This document shows positions 7,742-17,563 of a stretch of 64,000 nt of DNA, piece after piece. The position numbers and the translations under genes were made by a program. The notes below the pieces were generated by a model. It was not told the origin of the DNA, did not search any database, and saw nothing but the letters and a program-made list of their open reading frames with translations. Origin of the DNA: Opitutus sp. GAS368 (GTDB taxonomy: Bacteria > Verrucomicrobiota > Verrucomicrobiia > Opitutales > Opitutaceae). The stretch lies in the NCBI GenBank assembly GCA_945906965.1, contig CAMDRP010000003.1:17938-81937 (forward strand), in the 5' to 3' direction. Each line of letters opens with the position of its first letter. The first letter of the stretch is position 1.

Positions 7742-9319
7742 TCAGAGTCGGTGCAGCTCGGGTCGATCGGTCTCGACGAGGTAAGAGGCGCGGGTCGTCA
7801 AGGGGGCGCCGGGGCGCGTGACAAAGGGAACCGTACGGTAGTCTGTGCGCCAAGCTTTGGGCGTAAGTTCGCAGTGCACGTAGCCGCGTTCGGCGTTGTA
7901 GAACTTGAGAAACGGATTCTCGCTTAGCAGGTGTTCGTGGGTCTTCGGCGTAGCGGCGCCGTCACCGCCGGAGCTGATCGAGGTGCCGACAAACTCGGTG
8001 CCGACGCGCCTGGAATCGAGTTGGTCAAAATCGGCGATCAGTTCATTGGCCCAATTGGAGTGAATATCACCCGTGATCACGACCGGGTTTTTGATTCGCT
8101 TTTCGTGGAAATGCCGGAGCACACGGCGGCGCTCAAATTCGTAGCCCGGCCACTGGTCCATACTATATTTCACTTCGGGGCCACCGGCCCTGTCCACGCG
8201 CGCCATCATCACTTGTTGCGCAAGCACGTTCCAGTGAGCCGGGGAGCGTTCAAGTCCGCTAAAAAGCCAGTCGCGCTGACGCTCGCCCATGAGCGTACCT
8301 TGGGGATCGAGCAGCACAGGCGACGGAGCTTTGTTGCCATCGCCGAGCGGCTGGGGCGTACGGTATTGCCGCGTGTCGAGGACATGAAATTGGGCGAGTC
8401 GGCCAAAGCTGAGGCCCCGATAGAGCAGCATATCTGGGCCGCTCGGCAAAGCCGAGCGCCGCAGCGGCATGTGCTCAAAATAAGCCTGATAGGCGGCCGC
8501 GCGACGCCGGAGGAAATCGGCCCGTTTCGCTGGTTTTTCAGGGTGGTCGGCGGCGTAGTTGTTCGCCACCTCATGGTCGTCCCACGTCATGATCCACGGC
8601 GCCATAGCGTGCGCGGCTTGCAAGTGCGGATCGGTTTTGTAGAGCGCGTAGCGCAGCCGATAATCATCGAGCGCCAAGCACTCGAGCCCGAGGTGGCGAC
8701 GCACGCGGTCGGCTACAGCAGGGCCCTCATAAATGTAGTCGCCGAGGTGAACCACGAGATCGACGTCCTCCTGCGCTAGATGTTGGTAAGCGGTATAGTA
8801 GCCGGTCTCGTAATGTTGACAGGAAACAAACGCGAAGCGCAGCCGCTCGGGCAACGCTTCTGGCGGGGGCGCGGTGCGCGTGCGCCCCTTGGGGCTAACT
8901 TCAGCCCCGACCTTAAATTGATACCAATACCAACGGTCCGGCCACAGCCCCGTCACCTCGACGTGCACCGCGTGCGACCAATCAGCCCGGGCGGTCGCCG
9001 TGCCGGACTGCACGACGCGCGACATCCCCTCATCCTCAGCAATCTGCCAAGAGACTTCCACCGACTCCGCCCCCATCCCGCCACCCACTTCAAGCGGGCG
9101 CGGGGCCAGACGCGTCCACAGCACCACCCCATCCGGCAACGGGTCGCCTGAGGCCACCCCCAACGAGAAAGGATAACCCGAGAACACGGCCTTCGTCGCC
9201 ACTGCACCCCGTGCCCGCGTGGAAAGCAGAGCCGCAGCGGCAAATGAGGCCCCGCCCGCCAAAAACGAACGACGGCTAAGATGTTGAGCACCGGGCAAGG
9301 GGTAAAGCGGAGGGGTCAT
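7742..9319 (-). CDS. phoD: alkaline phosphatase D family protein, Tat-exported
   Basis: PhoD-type metallophosphoesterase, an exported phosphomonoesterase/phosphodiesterase that uses a Ca/Fe-type centre. It has 525 residues, the normal length. A twin-arginine signal, SRRSFLAGG, is at residues 15-23, followed by a hydrophobic run ending near ARG-A. The N-terminal beta domain (FSLGVASGDPLPDGVVLWTRL) is followed by the catalytic core: FVSCQHYETGYY, HLGDYIYEG, TWDDHEVANNY and VVITGDIHSNW, which hold the metal ligands. It is transcribed away from carB, with about 195 bases between the two starts. A role in scavenging phosphate is inferred from the family; no Pho box was identified. Confidence 0.93.
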   Translation of the reverse strand: MTPPLYPLPGAQHLSRRSFLAGGASFAAAALLSTRARGAVATKAVFSGYPFSLGVASGDPLPDGVVLWTRLAPRPLEVGGGMGAESVEVSWQIAEDEGMSRVVQSGTATARADWSHAVHVEVTGLWPDRWYWYQFKVGAEVSPKGRTRTAPPPEALPERLRFAFVSCQHYETGYYTAYQHLAQEDVDLVVHLGDYIYEGPAVADRVRRHLGLECLALDDYRLRYALYKTDPHLQAAHAMAPWIMTWDDHEVANNYAADHPEKPAKRADFLRRRAAAYQAYFEHMPLRRSALPSGPDMLLYRGLSFGRLAQFHVLDTRQYRTPQPLGDGNKAPSPVLLDPQGTLMGERQRDWLFSGLERSPAHWNVLAQQVMMARVDRAGGPEVKYSMDQWPGYEFERRRVLRHFHEKRIKNPVVITGDIHSNWANELIADFDQLDSRRVGTEFVGTSISSGGDGAATPKTHEHLLSENPFLKFYNAERGYVHCELTPKAWRTDYRTVPFVTRPGAPLTTRASYLVETDRPELHRL

Positions 9320-9514
9320 ATTGAGCTAGTAAGTGATGACCCATAGCTAAAACCTGCTAGGCCCCAAACTCGACCCCATTCCGCCCTCTTTTGGAAACAA
9401 TTTAGTGACGGTTTTCCCGCTGGCCTCGGTTGCCGCGGAGCGGATTTTCAGCCGGTGCGCTTTCCCGCTTGCCGCGCGTTTCGGCCCGCTCAACCCTCGC
9501 CGAAATCTACGCTC

Positions 9515-12500
9515 ATGCCCAAACGCCCTGATCTGAAATCCATCCTCATCATTGGTGCCGGTCCGATCGTCATCGGTCAGGCGTGCGAATTCGACTACTC
9601 CGGCACCCAAGCCTGCAAAGCCCTGCGCGAGGAAGGCTACCGCGTCATCCTCGTGAACTCCAATCCGGCCACAATCATGACCGATCCGGAGTTCGCCGAC
9701 GTCACCTACATCGAGCCGTTGAATCTCGAGATGCTCGAGAAGATCATCGCCACCGAACGCCCGTCCGCGCTCCTCCCCACCCTCGGTGGTCAGACCGCGC
9801 TCAACCTTTCGATGGAGCTCAACAAGGCCGGTATCCTCACCAAATACGGCGTGGAAATGATCGGCGCTAAGCCCGACGCCATCAACAAAGGCGAAGACCG
9901 CGAGCTCTTCAAACAATGCATGATCAAGATCGGCCTCGATGTCGCGAAATCGCGCACCGTGAAGTCGATGGCCGAAGCCCGCGACGCGGCGGACTTTCTC
10001 GGGGCATTTCCTCTTATCATCCGTCCCTCCTTCACCCTCGGCGGCAGCGGCGGCGGTATCGCTTACAATAAGGAAGAATTCGAAGGTATCTGCGCCAACG
10101 GACTCGATCTCTCGCCCGTCCACGAAGTGCTCGTCGAAGAATGTCTCCTTGGCTGGAAAGAGTACGAGATGGAGGTCATGCGCGACCATAAGGACCAATG
10201 CGTGGTCATCTGCTCCATCGAGAATTTCGACCCGATGGGCGTCCACACAGGCGATTCCATCACCGTCGCCCCGGCGATGACGCTCACCGACAAGGAATAC
10301 CAGGTGATGCGCGACGCCTCGTTCGCTGTCATCCGCGAGATCGGCGTCGAGACCGGCGGTTCCAACATTCAGTTCTCTGTCGATCCCGTGACCGGCCGGA
10401 TGGTCGTCATCGAGATGAACCCGCGCGTCTCGCGCTCTTCAGCGCTCGCTTCGAAGGCTACCGGTTTTCCCATCGCCAAGATCGCCGCCAAACTCGCCGT
10501 GGGCTACACGCTCGACGAGTTGCGCAACGACATCACGCGCGTCACACCCGCCAGCTTCGAACCCACGATCGACTACGTCGTCACGAAGATCCCGCGTTTC
10601 ACCTTCGAGAAATTCCTCGGGGCCGACACCACGCTCACCTCCGCGATGAAATCGGTCGGCGAGGCCATGGCCATCGGCCGCACATTCAAGGAATCGATGC
10701 AGAAATGTCTGCGCTCGCTCGAGGTCGGCTCCCGCGGTTTCGGCGGCGGCGGCAAATTCGGCGGCGACGAGATTCTCGACGAAAAAATCATCAACGCAAA
10801 ACTCGGCACGCCGAACTCTGAGCGCGTGTTTTACCTGCGCCACGCCTTCCGCGCTGGCTACAGCGTCGAGCGTATTTTCGAGCTCACCAAGATCGACCCG
10901 TGGTTCCTGCATCAGCTCCGCGAGATCCACGAGATGGAGCAGGACCTGTCCACTAAGACGCTCAAAACGATCGACGTCACCACGCTGCGCCGCGCGAAAC
11001 AATTTGGTTTCTGCGACGCGCAGCTCGCCCACATCTTCAAGTCCGACCTCAACGCCGTCCGCGCCCATCGCAAACAAGCGGGGGTCAACACGACCTACCG
11101 GCTCGTCGACACCTGCGCAGCCGAGTTCGAGGCCTTTACGCCGTACTACTACTCGAGCTACGGCGACGAAAACGAAATCCTCCCACCGAGCGGCAAGAAG
11201 AAGATCATGATTCTCGGCGGCGGCCCCAACCGCATTGGCCAAGGCATCGAGTTTGATTACTGCTGCGTCCACGCTAGCTTCGCCCTCCGCGAAATCGGCT
11301 ACGAGAGCGTGATGGTGAACTCCAATCCGGAAACCGTCTCCACCGACTACGACACCAGCGACCGCCTCTATTTCGAACCGCTCACGCTCGAAGACGTGCT
11401 CGAGATCTACACCCAGGAAAAGTGCGATGGCGTAATCGTCCAATTCGGCGGCCAGACCCCGCTCAATCTTGCCACCGCCCTTAAGGCCAACGGCGTGAAC
11501 GTCATCGGTACTTCGCCCGAGAGTATCGAGCTCGCCGAGGACCGGAAAAAGTTCTCCGCCATTCTCGACGCCACCGGTTTAAAGTCACCCGCCAATCGTA
11601 CCGCGATGAACGAGGGTGACGCGCTCAAAGCCGCCAAAGAAGTCGGCTTCCCGGTCCTCCTCCGTCCGTCCTTCGTGCTCGGCGGCCGTGGCATGTTTGT
11701 CGTCTACAGCGAGGAAGAATTCAAAGCCGTCGTCCGCCAGGCGTTCGACGTGATGCCGGATAAACCGGTGCTGATCGACAAATTCCTCGAAGACGCGATC
11801 GAGCTCGACGTGGACTGCATCAGCGACGGCGAGACGAGCGTCGTCGGCGGCATGCTCGAGCACATCGAGTTCGCCGGCGTGCACTCCGGCGACGCCGCCA
11901 TGGTGATGCCCCCGCACACCCTGAACGCCGCGATGCTCAACACCGTCCGCACCGCCACCTACGCGCTCGCGAAAGCGCTCAAGGTCGTCGGTCTCATGAA
12001 CGTCCAGTTCGCCATCAAGGACAACGAACTCTACGTTCTCGAAGTGAACCCCCGCGCCTCGCGCACCGTGCCGTTTGTCGCCAAAGCCATCGGCGTGCCG
12101 CTCGCGAAACTCGCCGCCAAGGTCATGACCGGCGCCAAGCTAAAAGACCTCGGCTTCACCCGCGAACAGACGCCCAAACACTGGTGCGTCAAAGAAGCCG
12201 TATTCCCCTTCGTTCGCTTCCCCGGCGCCACCATCGCCCTCGGGCCCGAAATGCGCTCCACCGGTGAAGTCATGGGGATCGACGCCGACCTCGGTGTCGC
12301 CTTCGCCAAGGCGCAAGCCGCCGCCAAACCCGGCCTGCCGACCAAGGGCAACGTGTTCCTCAGTGTGAAAGACGCCGACAAACCCCGCGCCACTGCCCTC
12401 GCGCGCGCCCTCGTCGAACTCGGTTTCACGATCCACTCGACCAGCGGCACCGCCAAAACGCTCGCCGACAACGGCGTGCCCGTGAAACGCATTTCCAAGA

Positions 12501-12754
12501 TCGCCGAAGGTCGCCCCAACGCCGTCGACATGTTGAAGAACGGTCAGATCCAACTGGTGATCAACACGCCCGCTGGCATGATTCCACGTCAGGATGAAAA
12601 CAAAATCCGCGCCGCCGCCTACGCTCACGGTGTGTGTTTGATGACGACGATCACCGGTGCCTTCGCCGCCGTCGAAGGCATCCGCGCCCTCCGCGACAAG
12701 CCCGTCGGCGTGAAGCCGATCCAGCACTACCGCGGCAACGTCAACCTCGTCTAA
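9515..12754 (+). CDS. carB: carbamoyl-phosphate synthase large subunit
   Basis: Makes carbamoyl phosphate from bicarbonate, two ATP and glutamine-derived ammonia, for pyrimidine and arginine synthesis. It has 1079 residues, the usual length. The start at 9515 ([22 protein letters not shown]) gives the standard N-terminus; an upstream extension to 9455 is not family-like. Two homologous ATP-grasp halves are visible ([19 protein letters not shown] near 10 and [19 protein letters not shown] near 560), then the C-terminal MGS allosteric domain from about 940. The small subunit carA is not in the window. It is the first gene of a run with purU (6-base gap) and a quinone oxidoreductase (16-base gap), so these are probably co-transcribed. 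Confidence 0.98.
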   Translation: MPKRPDLKSILIIGAGPIVIGQACEFDYSGTQACKALREEGYRVILVNSNPATIMTDPEFADVTYIEPLNLEMLEKIIATERPSALLPTLGGQTALNLSMELNKAGILTKYGVEMIGAKPDAINKGEDRELFKQCMIKIGLDVAKSRTVKSMAEARDAADFLGAFPLIIRPSFTLGGSGGGIAYNKEEFEGICANGLDLSPVHEVLVEECLLGWKEYEMEVMRDHKDQCVVICSIENFDPMGVHTGDSITVAPAMTLTDKEYQVMRDASFAVIREIGVETGGSNIQFSVDPVTGRMVVIEMNPRVSRSSALASKATGFPIAKIAAKLAVGYTLDELRNDITRVTPASFEPTIDYVVTKIPRFTFEKFLGADTTLTSAMKSVGEAMAIGRTFKESMQKCLRSLEVGSRGFGGGGKFGGDEILDEKIINAKLGTPNSERVFYLRHAFRAGYSVERIFELTKIDPWFLHQLREIHEMEQDLSTKTLKTIDVTTLRRAKQFGFCDAQLAHIFKSDLNAVRAHRKQAGVNTTYRLVDTCAAEFEAFTPYYYSSYGDENEILPPSGKKKIMILGGGPNRIGQGIEFDYCCVHASFALREIGYESVMVNSNPETVSTDYDTSDRLYFEPLTLEDVLEIYTQEKCDGVIVQFGGQTPLNLATALKANGVNVIGTSPESIELAEDRKKFSAILDATGLKSPANRTAMNEGDALKAAKEVGFPVLLRPSFVLGGRGMFVVYSEEEFKAVVRQAFDVMPDKPVLIDKFLEDAIELDVDCISDGETSVVGGMLEHIEFAGVHSGDAAMVMPPHTLNAAMLNTVRTATYALAKALKVVGLMNVQFAIKDNELYVLEVNPRASRTVPFVAKAIGVPLAKLAAKVMTGAKLKDLGFTREQTPKHWCVKEAVFPFVRFPGATIALGPEMRSTGEVMGIDADLGVAFAKAQAAAKPGLPTKGNVFLSVKDADKPRATALARALVELGFTIHSTSGTAKTLADNGVPVKRISKIAEGRPNAVDMLKNGQIQLVINTPAGMIPRQDENKIRAAAYAHGVCLMTTITGAFAAVEGIRALRDKPVGVKPIQHYRGNVNLV

Positions 12755-12760
12755 AGCCCC

Positions 12761-13615
12761 ATGACCACGCCCGCGACTCTCGTCGCTCTGCTTCACGGAC
12801 CCGATCAACCCGGCCTCGTGGCGCGGGTCTCCGGTTGGATCTTCGAGCGCGGCGGCAACATCCTCCACGCGGATCAACACCGCGACATGGAGTCGGGCGT
12901 GTTCTTCCAACGCGTCGAGTGGGTTCCCGCTCAAGGCGCCGCCTCCGCCGACTCCGCCGCGTTCCACACCTTCGCTGCGTCGCTCGGCATGAACGCCCGC
13001 GTCGCCGCCTCCGCGCAGCGCCCGCGCGTGGCAGTTTTCGTCTCCAAATTCGACCACTGTTTCCACGATCTGGTTCTGCGGTGGCGCGCCGGTGAATTCG
13101 CCTGCGATTTGGTCGCGGTCATCTCCAACCACGCCGATCTCGCCCCCGCCGCCGCGGCCTACGGCCTGCCGTTTCACGTCATCCCCGTGACCGCCGCCGA
13201 CAAACCGGCCGCTGAGGCCCGACAACTGGCGTTGCTCCGCGAGCTGCGCGTCGATCTGGTGATCATGGCGCGCTACATGCAGGTGCTCTCGGCGGATTTT
13301 CTATCGGGCTGCGGTTGTCCGGTGATCAACATCCACCATTCGTTTCTGCCCGCCTTCGCTGGCGGCAAGCCGTACCATCAAGCCGCCGCGCGCGGCGTGA
13401 AACTCATTGGCGCCACCGCGCACTACGCGACCGCCATCCTCGACGACGGCCCGATCATCCAGCAAGACGTCGCGCGTGTGACGCACCGGCACGATGTCGA
13501 AGATTTGATCCGCAAGGGCCGCGATCTCGAAAAATCCGTCCTTGCCCAAGCTGTCCGTTGGCATCTCGAAAATCGTGTCCTCGTCTACGGTCACAAAACC
13601 GTCGTCTTCGACTGA
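12761..13615 (+). CDS. purU: formyltetrahydrofolate deformylase
   Basis: Hydrolyses 10-formyltetrahydrofolate to formate and tetrahydrofolate, balancing one-carbon pools and supplying formate for purine synthesis. It has 284 residues, the standard size. An ACT regulatory domain covers about residues 5-80 (LHGPDQPGLVARVSGWI), and the formyltransferase-fold domain follows from 88. The catalytic triad is present: Asn190 and His192 in VINIHHSFLPAF and Asp229 in ILDDGPIIQQD. The start lies 6 bases after the carB stop, so translation is probably coupled. Cytoplasmic. Confidence 0.96.
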   Translation: MTTPATLVALLHGPDQPGLVARVSGWIFERGGNILHADQHRDMESGVFFQRVEWVPAQGAASADSAAFHTFAASLGMNARVAASAQRPRVAVFVSKFDHCFHDLVLRWRAGEFACDLVAVISNHADLAPAAAAYGLPFHVIPVTAADKPAAEARQLALLRELRVDLVIMARYMQVLSADFLSGCGCPVINIHHSFLPAFAGGKPYHQAAARGVKLIGATAHYATAILDDGPIIQQDVARVTHRHDVEDLIRKGRDLEKSVLAQAVRWHLENRVLVYGHKTVVFD

Positions 13616-13631
13616 GATTTTTTCACGCGCC

Positions 13632-14600
13632 ATGCTCGCGATCCGCATCCACGCCACCGGCGGACCAGAAGCGCTCCGGGTCGATGACATCCCCGTGCCC
13701 GCGCCCGCCGCTGGCGAGGTGCGCATCCAAGTCGAGGCCGCCGGCCTCAACTTCATCGACACGTACCAACGCAGCGGACTGTACGCGGTGCCCTTGCCCT
13801 TCACGCTTGGCGCGGAAATCGCCGGCATCGTGTCGGCCGTCGGTGCGGGTGTGACGGAATTTACCCCCGGTGATCGCGTCGCCACCGCCAAAGCCAGCGG
13901 CGGCTACGCGGCCGAAGCTCTCGCGCCCGCCGCCCATGTCGTGAAAATCCCCGCCGGCGTGACGACGTCCACCGCCGCCGCGCTCATGTTACAGGGGCTC
14001 ACGGCGCACTACCTGGTCACCGATACGTTTGCGCTAAAACCAGGCGACTCCGCGCTCATCCACGCGGCCGCAGGCGGCGTCGGTTTGCTGCTCGTGCAAC
14101 TCGCCAAGCGCCGCGGCGCCCGCGTGATCGCGACCGTCGGCACCGAGGAAAAAGTGGCCCTCGCCCGCGCGGCCGGCGCCGATGAAGTCGTCGTTTACAC
14201 GCGCGATCCGTTTACGACCGCCGCGCGAAATTTTACGGATGGTCGCGGGGTGGACGTCGTGTACGACGCGGTCGGCAAAGACACGTTTACCGGCAGCATC
14301 GACAGCCTGCGGCCGCGCGGGATGTTGGTCTCGTTCGGCAACGCCAGCGGACCCGTGCCGCCCTTCGCGCCGCTGCTCTTGGCACAGAAAGGCTCCTTGT
14401 TTTTCACGCGGCCCACGCTCGTGCATTATACGCAAACCACCGCCGAGCTCCGAGCCCGCACCGACGATTTATTTGGCGCCGTGCTGGCGGGCACGTTGCA
14501 GGTGCGGATCGGGGCGACGTTTAAGCTCACCGCCGCCGCCGAGGCGCACCGCGCGCTCGAGAGCCGCGGCACGACCGGCAAAGTCCTGCTCGTACCCTAG
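13632..14600 (+). CDS. NADPH:quinone oxidoreductase (zeta-crystallin/Qor type)
   Basis: Zinc-free medium-chain dehydrogenase of the quinone oxidoreductase group, which reduces quinones or activated alkenes with NADPH. It has 322 residues with a start at 13632 (MLAIRIHATGGPEALRVDD); this is the family's own N-terminus, whereas an upstream in-frame extension overlaps purU and is rejected. Visible features are EAAGLNFIDTYQRSGLY near 37-53, the GAEIAG loop, and the nucleotide-binding HAAAGGVGLLLVQLAK near 138-153. Zinc-ligand cysteines are absent, as expected for this subfamily. It is third in the carB-purU run. Confidence 0.9.
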   Translation: MLAIRIHATGGPEALRVDDIPVPAPAAGEVRIQVEAAGLNFIDTYQRSGLYAVPLPFTLGAEIAGIVSAVGAGVTEFTPGDRVATAKASGGYAAEALAPAAHVVKIPAGVTTSTAAALMLQGLTAHYLVTDTFALKPGDSALIHAAAGGVGLLLVQLAKRRGARVIATVGTEEKVALARAAGADEVVVYTRDPFTTAARNFTDGRGVDVVYDAVGKDTFTGSIDSLRPRGMLVSFGNASGPVPPFAPLLLAQKGSLFFTRPTLVHYTQTTAELRARTDDLFGAVLAGTLQVRIGATFKLTAAAEAHRALESRGTTGKVLLVP

Positions 14601-14842
14601 GCCGCATAACTTTTTAGAAGTCGCTGACCTTGCAACACCGCCTGGCACGCCGCCACCCTTACCGGGCGCGTCGATTCCGTGGCCGAGCACGCCCGCCTGT
14701 CCGGCGAATTATCCGTTCTCCGCGCCACCGCCGCCAAAGCTCGCCAGCTTAACCGCCGCGTGGAGCTAAACCTCGCCATCCGCGACCTAGAAACCCGCCA
14801 GCGCACCCTTGCGGATAATCTTTAAGAAAACCCTACTTAAGG

Positions 14843-14869
14843 TTGACGACACATTGACGATAGATTGAC
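14843..14869 (+). promoter_or_regulatory. three TTGAC direct repeats at 11-bp period, probable operator
   Basis: TTGAC occurs at 14843, 14854 and 14865, each exactly 11 bases apart (about one helical turn), ending 21 bases before the antitoxin start at 14891. Phased short repeats just ahead of a helix-turn-helix antitoxin are the expected layout for autoregulation of a toxin-antitoxin operon. The first copy also resembles a -35 hexamer, but no convincing -10 is seen at the right distance. Binding by the downstream antitoxin is inference. Confidence 0.5.
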
Positions 14870-14890
14870 TGCCAGTGAATACCAATCCAC

Positions 14891-15766
14891 ATGAGCCACA
14901 CCCTTGAATCCACTGCTCAGGTGCTCATCGAGCCTGCGCTTGATTTGCACGCCGGTGCGCCGTTCAGACGTCAACCGCGCGCTCACAGCGACTTCAGTCG
15001 CTTTACCTTCCTGATCAACCATCACCACCGCACCGGTCAGCTTACTCGCTTGCTTGCGTCCGCACCCGCACCCACCGGCGATGATCCCACGGTAACCGTC
15101 GTGAAAGTGGATACAGCCGAGCAGCCCGCCCGCCTCCGTAACCGACTGCACTCGCTCAAGGCGCGATTTGGCGACCTCATAGTCGTGATAAATTCCACAC
15201 AGTTTAATCGCCCCGACATTCGTTCCATTGTCACCGCCGAGGAGGGCGTCGAGGTGCTCATCGAGGAGGTAAATAATTTCCAGCCCGACCAGCTGCGTCC
15301 GTGGCTCGCTCACCTTGTTATGGCACGCATTGCCGCCAGGCAGGCGCGGCCCGTTCTGGCAACAGCACCCGTCGCCGCACTTCCTCCCCCGGCCGATCCC
15401 CTCGATCTCAGCGCCCGTCTCCGCGATCCCGCCAACGGCCGTCTCGATGCCAAGGCCATTGCCACCCTGCTTGGGATTCCGCTCACCGACCTCGCCCGCC
15501 TTTGCGGAGTGTCCAAGCAAAACCTTAGCCAGAACCCCACCAGCGCCGGTATACAGGCCGCCCTTCAGACCTTCGACGAGATTGCCCAGGTCCTTCTGTG
15601 GTGTGGCGGCAGCGAGGCCAAGCTCCGCGCCTGGCTCAATCGCCCCAATCGCGACTTCCCCGAGGTGGACGGCAGGAAACCCTCGCCGCTCGATCTCATC
15701 CTTCGCGGCCACGCCGAACTCGTCGCACAGAAGGTGCATAATCTCCGCACCGGCCAGCCCTCCTGA
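14891..15766 (+). CDS. Xre/MbcA/ParS-type antitoxin with long N-terminal extension
   Basis: Antitoxin of the Xre/RES class, in which the C-terminal DUF2384-type domain caps the active site of a RES toxin and an HTH binds the operator. It has 291 residues, about twice the usual 120-160. About residues 182-215 are an HTH (LDAKAIATLLGIPLTDLARL) and 225-290 the toxin-binding domain (FDEIAQVLLWCGG, LRAWLNRPNRDF, SPLDLILRGHAELV). Residues 1-165 are not recognised: they contain an alternating strand/helix segment (DPTVTVVKVDT, LIVVINSTQFNRPDIRS) and a Pro/Ala linker. The stop overlaps the toxin start as TGATG, so the two are coupled. TTGAC repeats lie immediately upstream. Confidence 0.8.
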   Translation: MSHTLESTAQVLIEPALDLHAGAPFRRQPRAHSDFSRFTFLINHHHRTGQLTRLLASAPAPTGDDPTVTVVKVDTAEQPARLRNRLHSLKARFGDLIVVINSTQFNRPDIRSIVTAEEGVEVLIEEVNNFQPDQLRPWLAHLVMARIAARQARPVLATAPVAALPPPADPLDLSARLRDPANGRLDAKAIATLLGIPLTDLARLCGVSKQNLSQNPTSAGIQAALQTFDEIAQVLLWCGGSEAKLRAWLNRPNRDFPEVDGRKPSPLDLILRGHAELVAQKVHNLRTGQPS

Positions 15767-16363
15767 TGCCTACCGCACCGCGATTTCAAGCCGAGCTGGC
15801 TGCGTGCCCCGTCGCTCCATTCGCGGCCAGATGCTTCCGCGTGGTCGAGCTCGAGGCTTACGCCAAGGCCCCCACGCCCACGCTGCTCTTCGACCTCGGC
15901 CCCAAGATCGCCAAGGGCGGTCAGCGCTTTAGCCCGCCCAACGATCATCGCGCGCTCTACGTGAGCACCGAGCTGATCACCGCCGGATCGGAGTTCTCCG
16001 GCGGTCGGTCTAAGTGGGAGGCGGGCGACTGCGCCAAACACGTCACCTTCGATATGGCCGTCGCGCTGGAATCAGTCCTCGATCTCACCTCCGCTCCGGT
16101 TCGCCGCATCCTCCACACCCTCTAAAAAAGAGCTGCTTTCAAATTGGGAAGGCTTCGCCGTCCTCAACGGCGGGCGCTTCCCGCCTACATGGACGCTGGG
16201 CCAGGCCGCCTTTGCATCCGGTCGTTTCGATGGCATCCGCTTCCCCTCCAATCGTAATCCGTCCGGCACCTGCCTCTTGATTTTCACCGAGCGCCTCGTC
16301 GCCGGCCGCACCCATGTGGTCATCAATCGACAGGATGGCTCGCTCTGGGAACGCCTGCCCTAA
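15766..16363 (+). pseudogene. RES-domain toxin, interrupted by a +1 frameshift
   Basis: RES toxins are NAD+-degrading phosphorylases. The first frame runs from the ATG at 15766 to TAA at 16123-16125 (119 residues) and carries RCFRVVELEAYA, GGQRFSPPND and ALYVSTELITAGSEF, the N-terminal RES motifs. The rest continues in the next frame from 16124 to TAA at 16361-16363, with FASGRFDGIRFPSNRNPSG and CLLIFTERL, the C-terminal motifs. Joined, they give about 198 residues, a normal length. The shift sits at CTC-TAA-AAAA (16120-16129), next to an A6 run, so a one-base insertion is the simplest cause; programmed +1 shifting or a sequencing error cannot be excluded. As read, the toxin is inactive. Confidence 0.75.
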
Positions 16364-16479
16364 TAAATAAACCGCCTAAACCCGAGACCCGCGGGGATTG
16401 AGCCGGGTGATTTCCTGCATTTACACCGTCAGAGGCATTTGCTCTTGTCCCCGGTTTACACGATACCAACACACGCGCC

Positions 16480-17226
16480 ATGACCACCCCCGCCAGCCCT
16501 GCCCAGCCCACTCCTTCCGGTGATGACCGCAACCTCGTCGCGGTGGACGCGACCTACATTGCGCCGTCCTTTGAAGAGAAATTGCACGCGTTCTGGAAGA
16601 AAAACGGTACCGTCGTCATCGTGCTCTGCGTGCTCGTGCTCGTCGGCATCGTGGCTAAAGGCGGCTGGGATTACCTCGCCGCGCAAAAAGAAGTCGAAGT
16701 CCAAAAAGACTACGCCGCCGCCACCACGCCGGAAAAACTCAAGTCCTTCGCCACCGCCCACGCCGATCACATCTTGGGCACCCTCGCCCAACTGCGCCTG
16801 ACCGACGACGCCTACGCCGCCGGCAAAGCCGCCGAAGCCGTCACCGGCTACGAAACCGTTGCCGCCAAACTCAAGACCGGCCCGATCTTCGCTCGCGCCC
16901 AACTCGGCCTCGCGATGGCCAAGATCGCCGCCGGCAAAACCGCCGAGGGCGAAATCGCCTTGAAATCCCTCGCCGGCGAAGCCGCCCAACTCAAAGGCAT
17001 CCGCGCCGAAGCCTCCTATCACCTCGCCAGCCTCGCCGCCGAAGCCGGTCGCGCCGACGACGTGAAGAAATATTCCGAACAGGTCGCTCAGATCGATCCC
17101 TCCAGCCCCTGGACACAACGCGCCATGACCCTCCGCGCCAGTCTGCCCGTCGCTCCTGCGGCGGCCGCGCCTCAAGCCGAAGCTCCCGCGGCCGGTGGTG
17201 TGCAGATCAAATTACCCGGCAAATAA
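16480..17226 (+). CDS. membrane-anchored TPR protein (YfgM-like)
   Basis: A 248-residue protein with an N-terminal cytoplasmic lead, one membrane segment at about residues 43-62 (GTVVIVLCVLVLVGIVAKGG) and a periplasmic helical region of TPR-like repeats (residues 65-215) rich in Ala. Architecture and size match the TPR_21/YfgM family, whose E. coli member associates with the SecYEG translocon and periplasmic chaperones. The C-terminal 30 residues are Ala/Pro-rich. A terminator hairpin follows 18 bases after the stop, so it appears to be a single-gene unit. Assignment to YfgM rather than another TPR family is moderate. Confidence 0.65.
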   Translation: MTTPASPAQPTPSGDDRNLVAVDATYIAPSFEEKLHAFWKKNGTVVIVLCVLVLVGIVAKGGWDYLAAQKEVEVQKDYAAATTPEKLKSFATAHADHILGTLAQLRLTDDAYAAGKAAEAVTGYETVAAKLKTGPIFARAQLGLAMAKIAAGKTAEGEIALKSLAGEAAQLKGIRAEASYHLASLAAEAGRADDVKKYSEQVAQIDPSSPWTQRAMTLRASLPVAPAAAAPQAEAPAAGGVQIKLPGK

Positions 17227-17243
17227 GCCGTTTCCCTTCTAAG

Positions 17244-17284
17244 CGCCGGGCTTGATGGTAAATGCCATGAGCCCGGCGTTTTGC
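17244..17284 (+). terminator. rho-independent terminator after the TPR gene
   Basis: Inverted repeat CGCCGGGCT (17244-17252) and AGCCCGGCG (17270-17278) with a 17-base loop, followed by TTTT. It closes the TPR membrane-protein gene just before the tRNA-Pro on the other strand. Confidence 0.75.
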
Positions 17285-17345
17285 TGTCCAAACCACGTGG
17301 TCCGTTGCTTTAGAATCGAGGGCGCAAGCTTCGATTAGGGAAAAG

Positions 17346-17422
17346 TGGTCGGGGCGATAGGATTCGAACCTACGACCTCCTGGTCCCAAACCAGGCGCTC
17401 TACCAGGCTAAGCTACACCCCG
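17346..17422 (-). tRNA. tRNA-Pro (anticodon TGG)
   Basis: On the minus strand a 77-base cloverleaf: acceptor CGGGGTG pairs with CGCCCCG, the anticodon stem CCTGG/CCAGG holds the loop TTTGGGA with anticodon TGG, and the T loop contains GTTCGAATC. CCA is encoded at the 3' end (17346-17348 in complement). The TGG anticodon reads CCN proline codons, chiefly CCA/CCG. No integrase or attachment-site duplication is seen beside it. Confidence 0.97.
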
Positions 17423-17563
17423 ATGCACGCCGCACAGCACGCGCCTTCAACCAACGTGTCAAGCCCGCCGCCTAGATATCGCGCCGCATCTTCAGGTTTC
17501 TTAATAATCTCTGCTTGCCTCGCCCCGCGATTGGCTCTCATCTCAGAACTTAACTTCATCACC

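Noticed and set aside
9377..9391. 15-base sequence CATTCCGCCCTCTTT also found at 20116-20130, both upstream of plus-strand genes (carB and sdhC)
   Set aside because: A shared 15-mer is near chance expectation in 64 kb, and the flanks differ; no palindrome or promoter match.
10439..11443. 334-codon minus-strand frame inside carB
   Set aside because: carB is unambiguous and continuous here; the antisense translation has no protein character.
14679..14825. Short frame (GTG start, 48 codons) with a helical Arg/Leu-rich translation ending just before the RES module
   Set aside because: No ATG and no ribosome site; it could be a fragment of an older gene, but the evidence is too thin to list.
17346..17422. 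tRNA-Pro as an integration site for an island
   Set aside because: No integrase, no duplicated tRNA 3' end and ordinary housekeeping-like genes on both sides.
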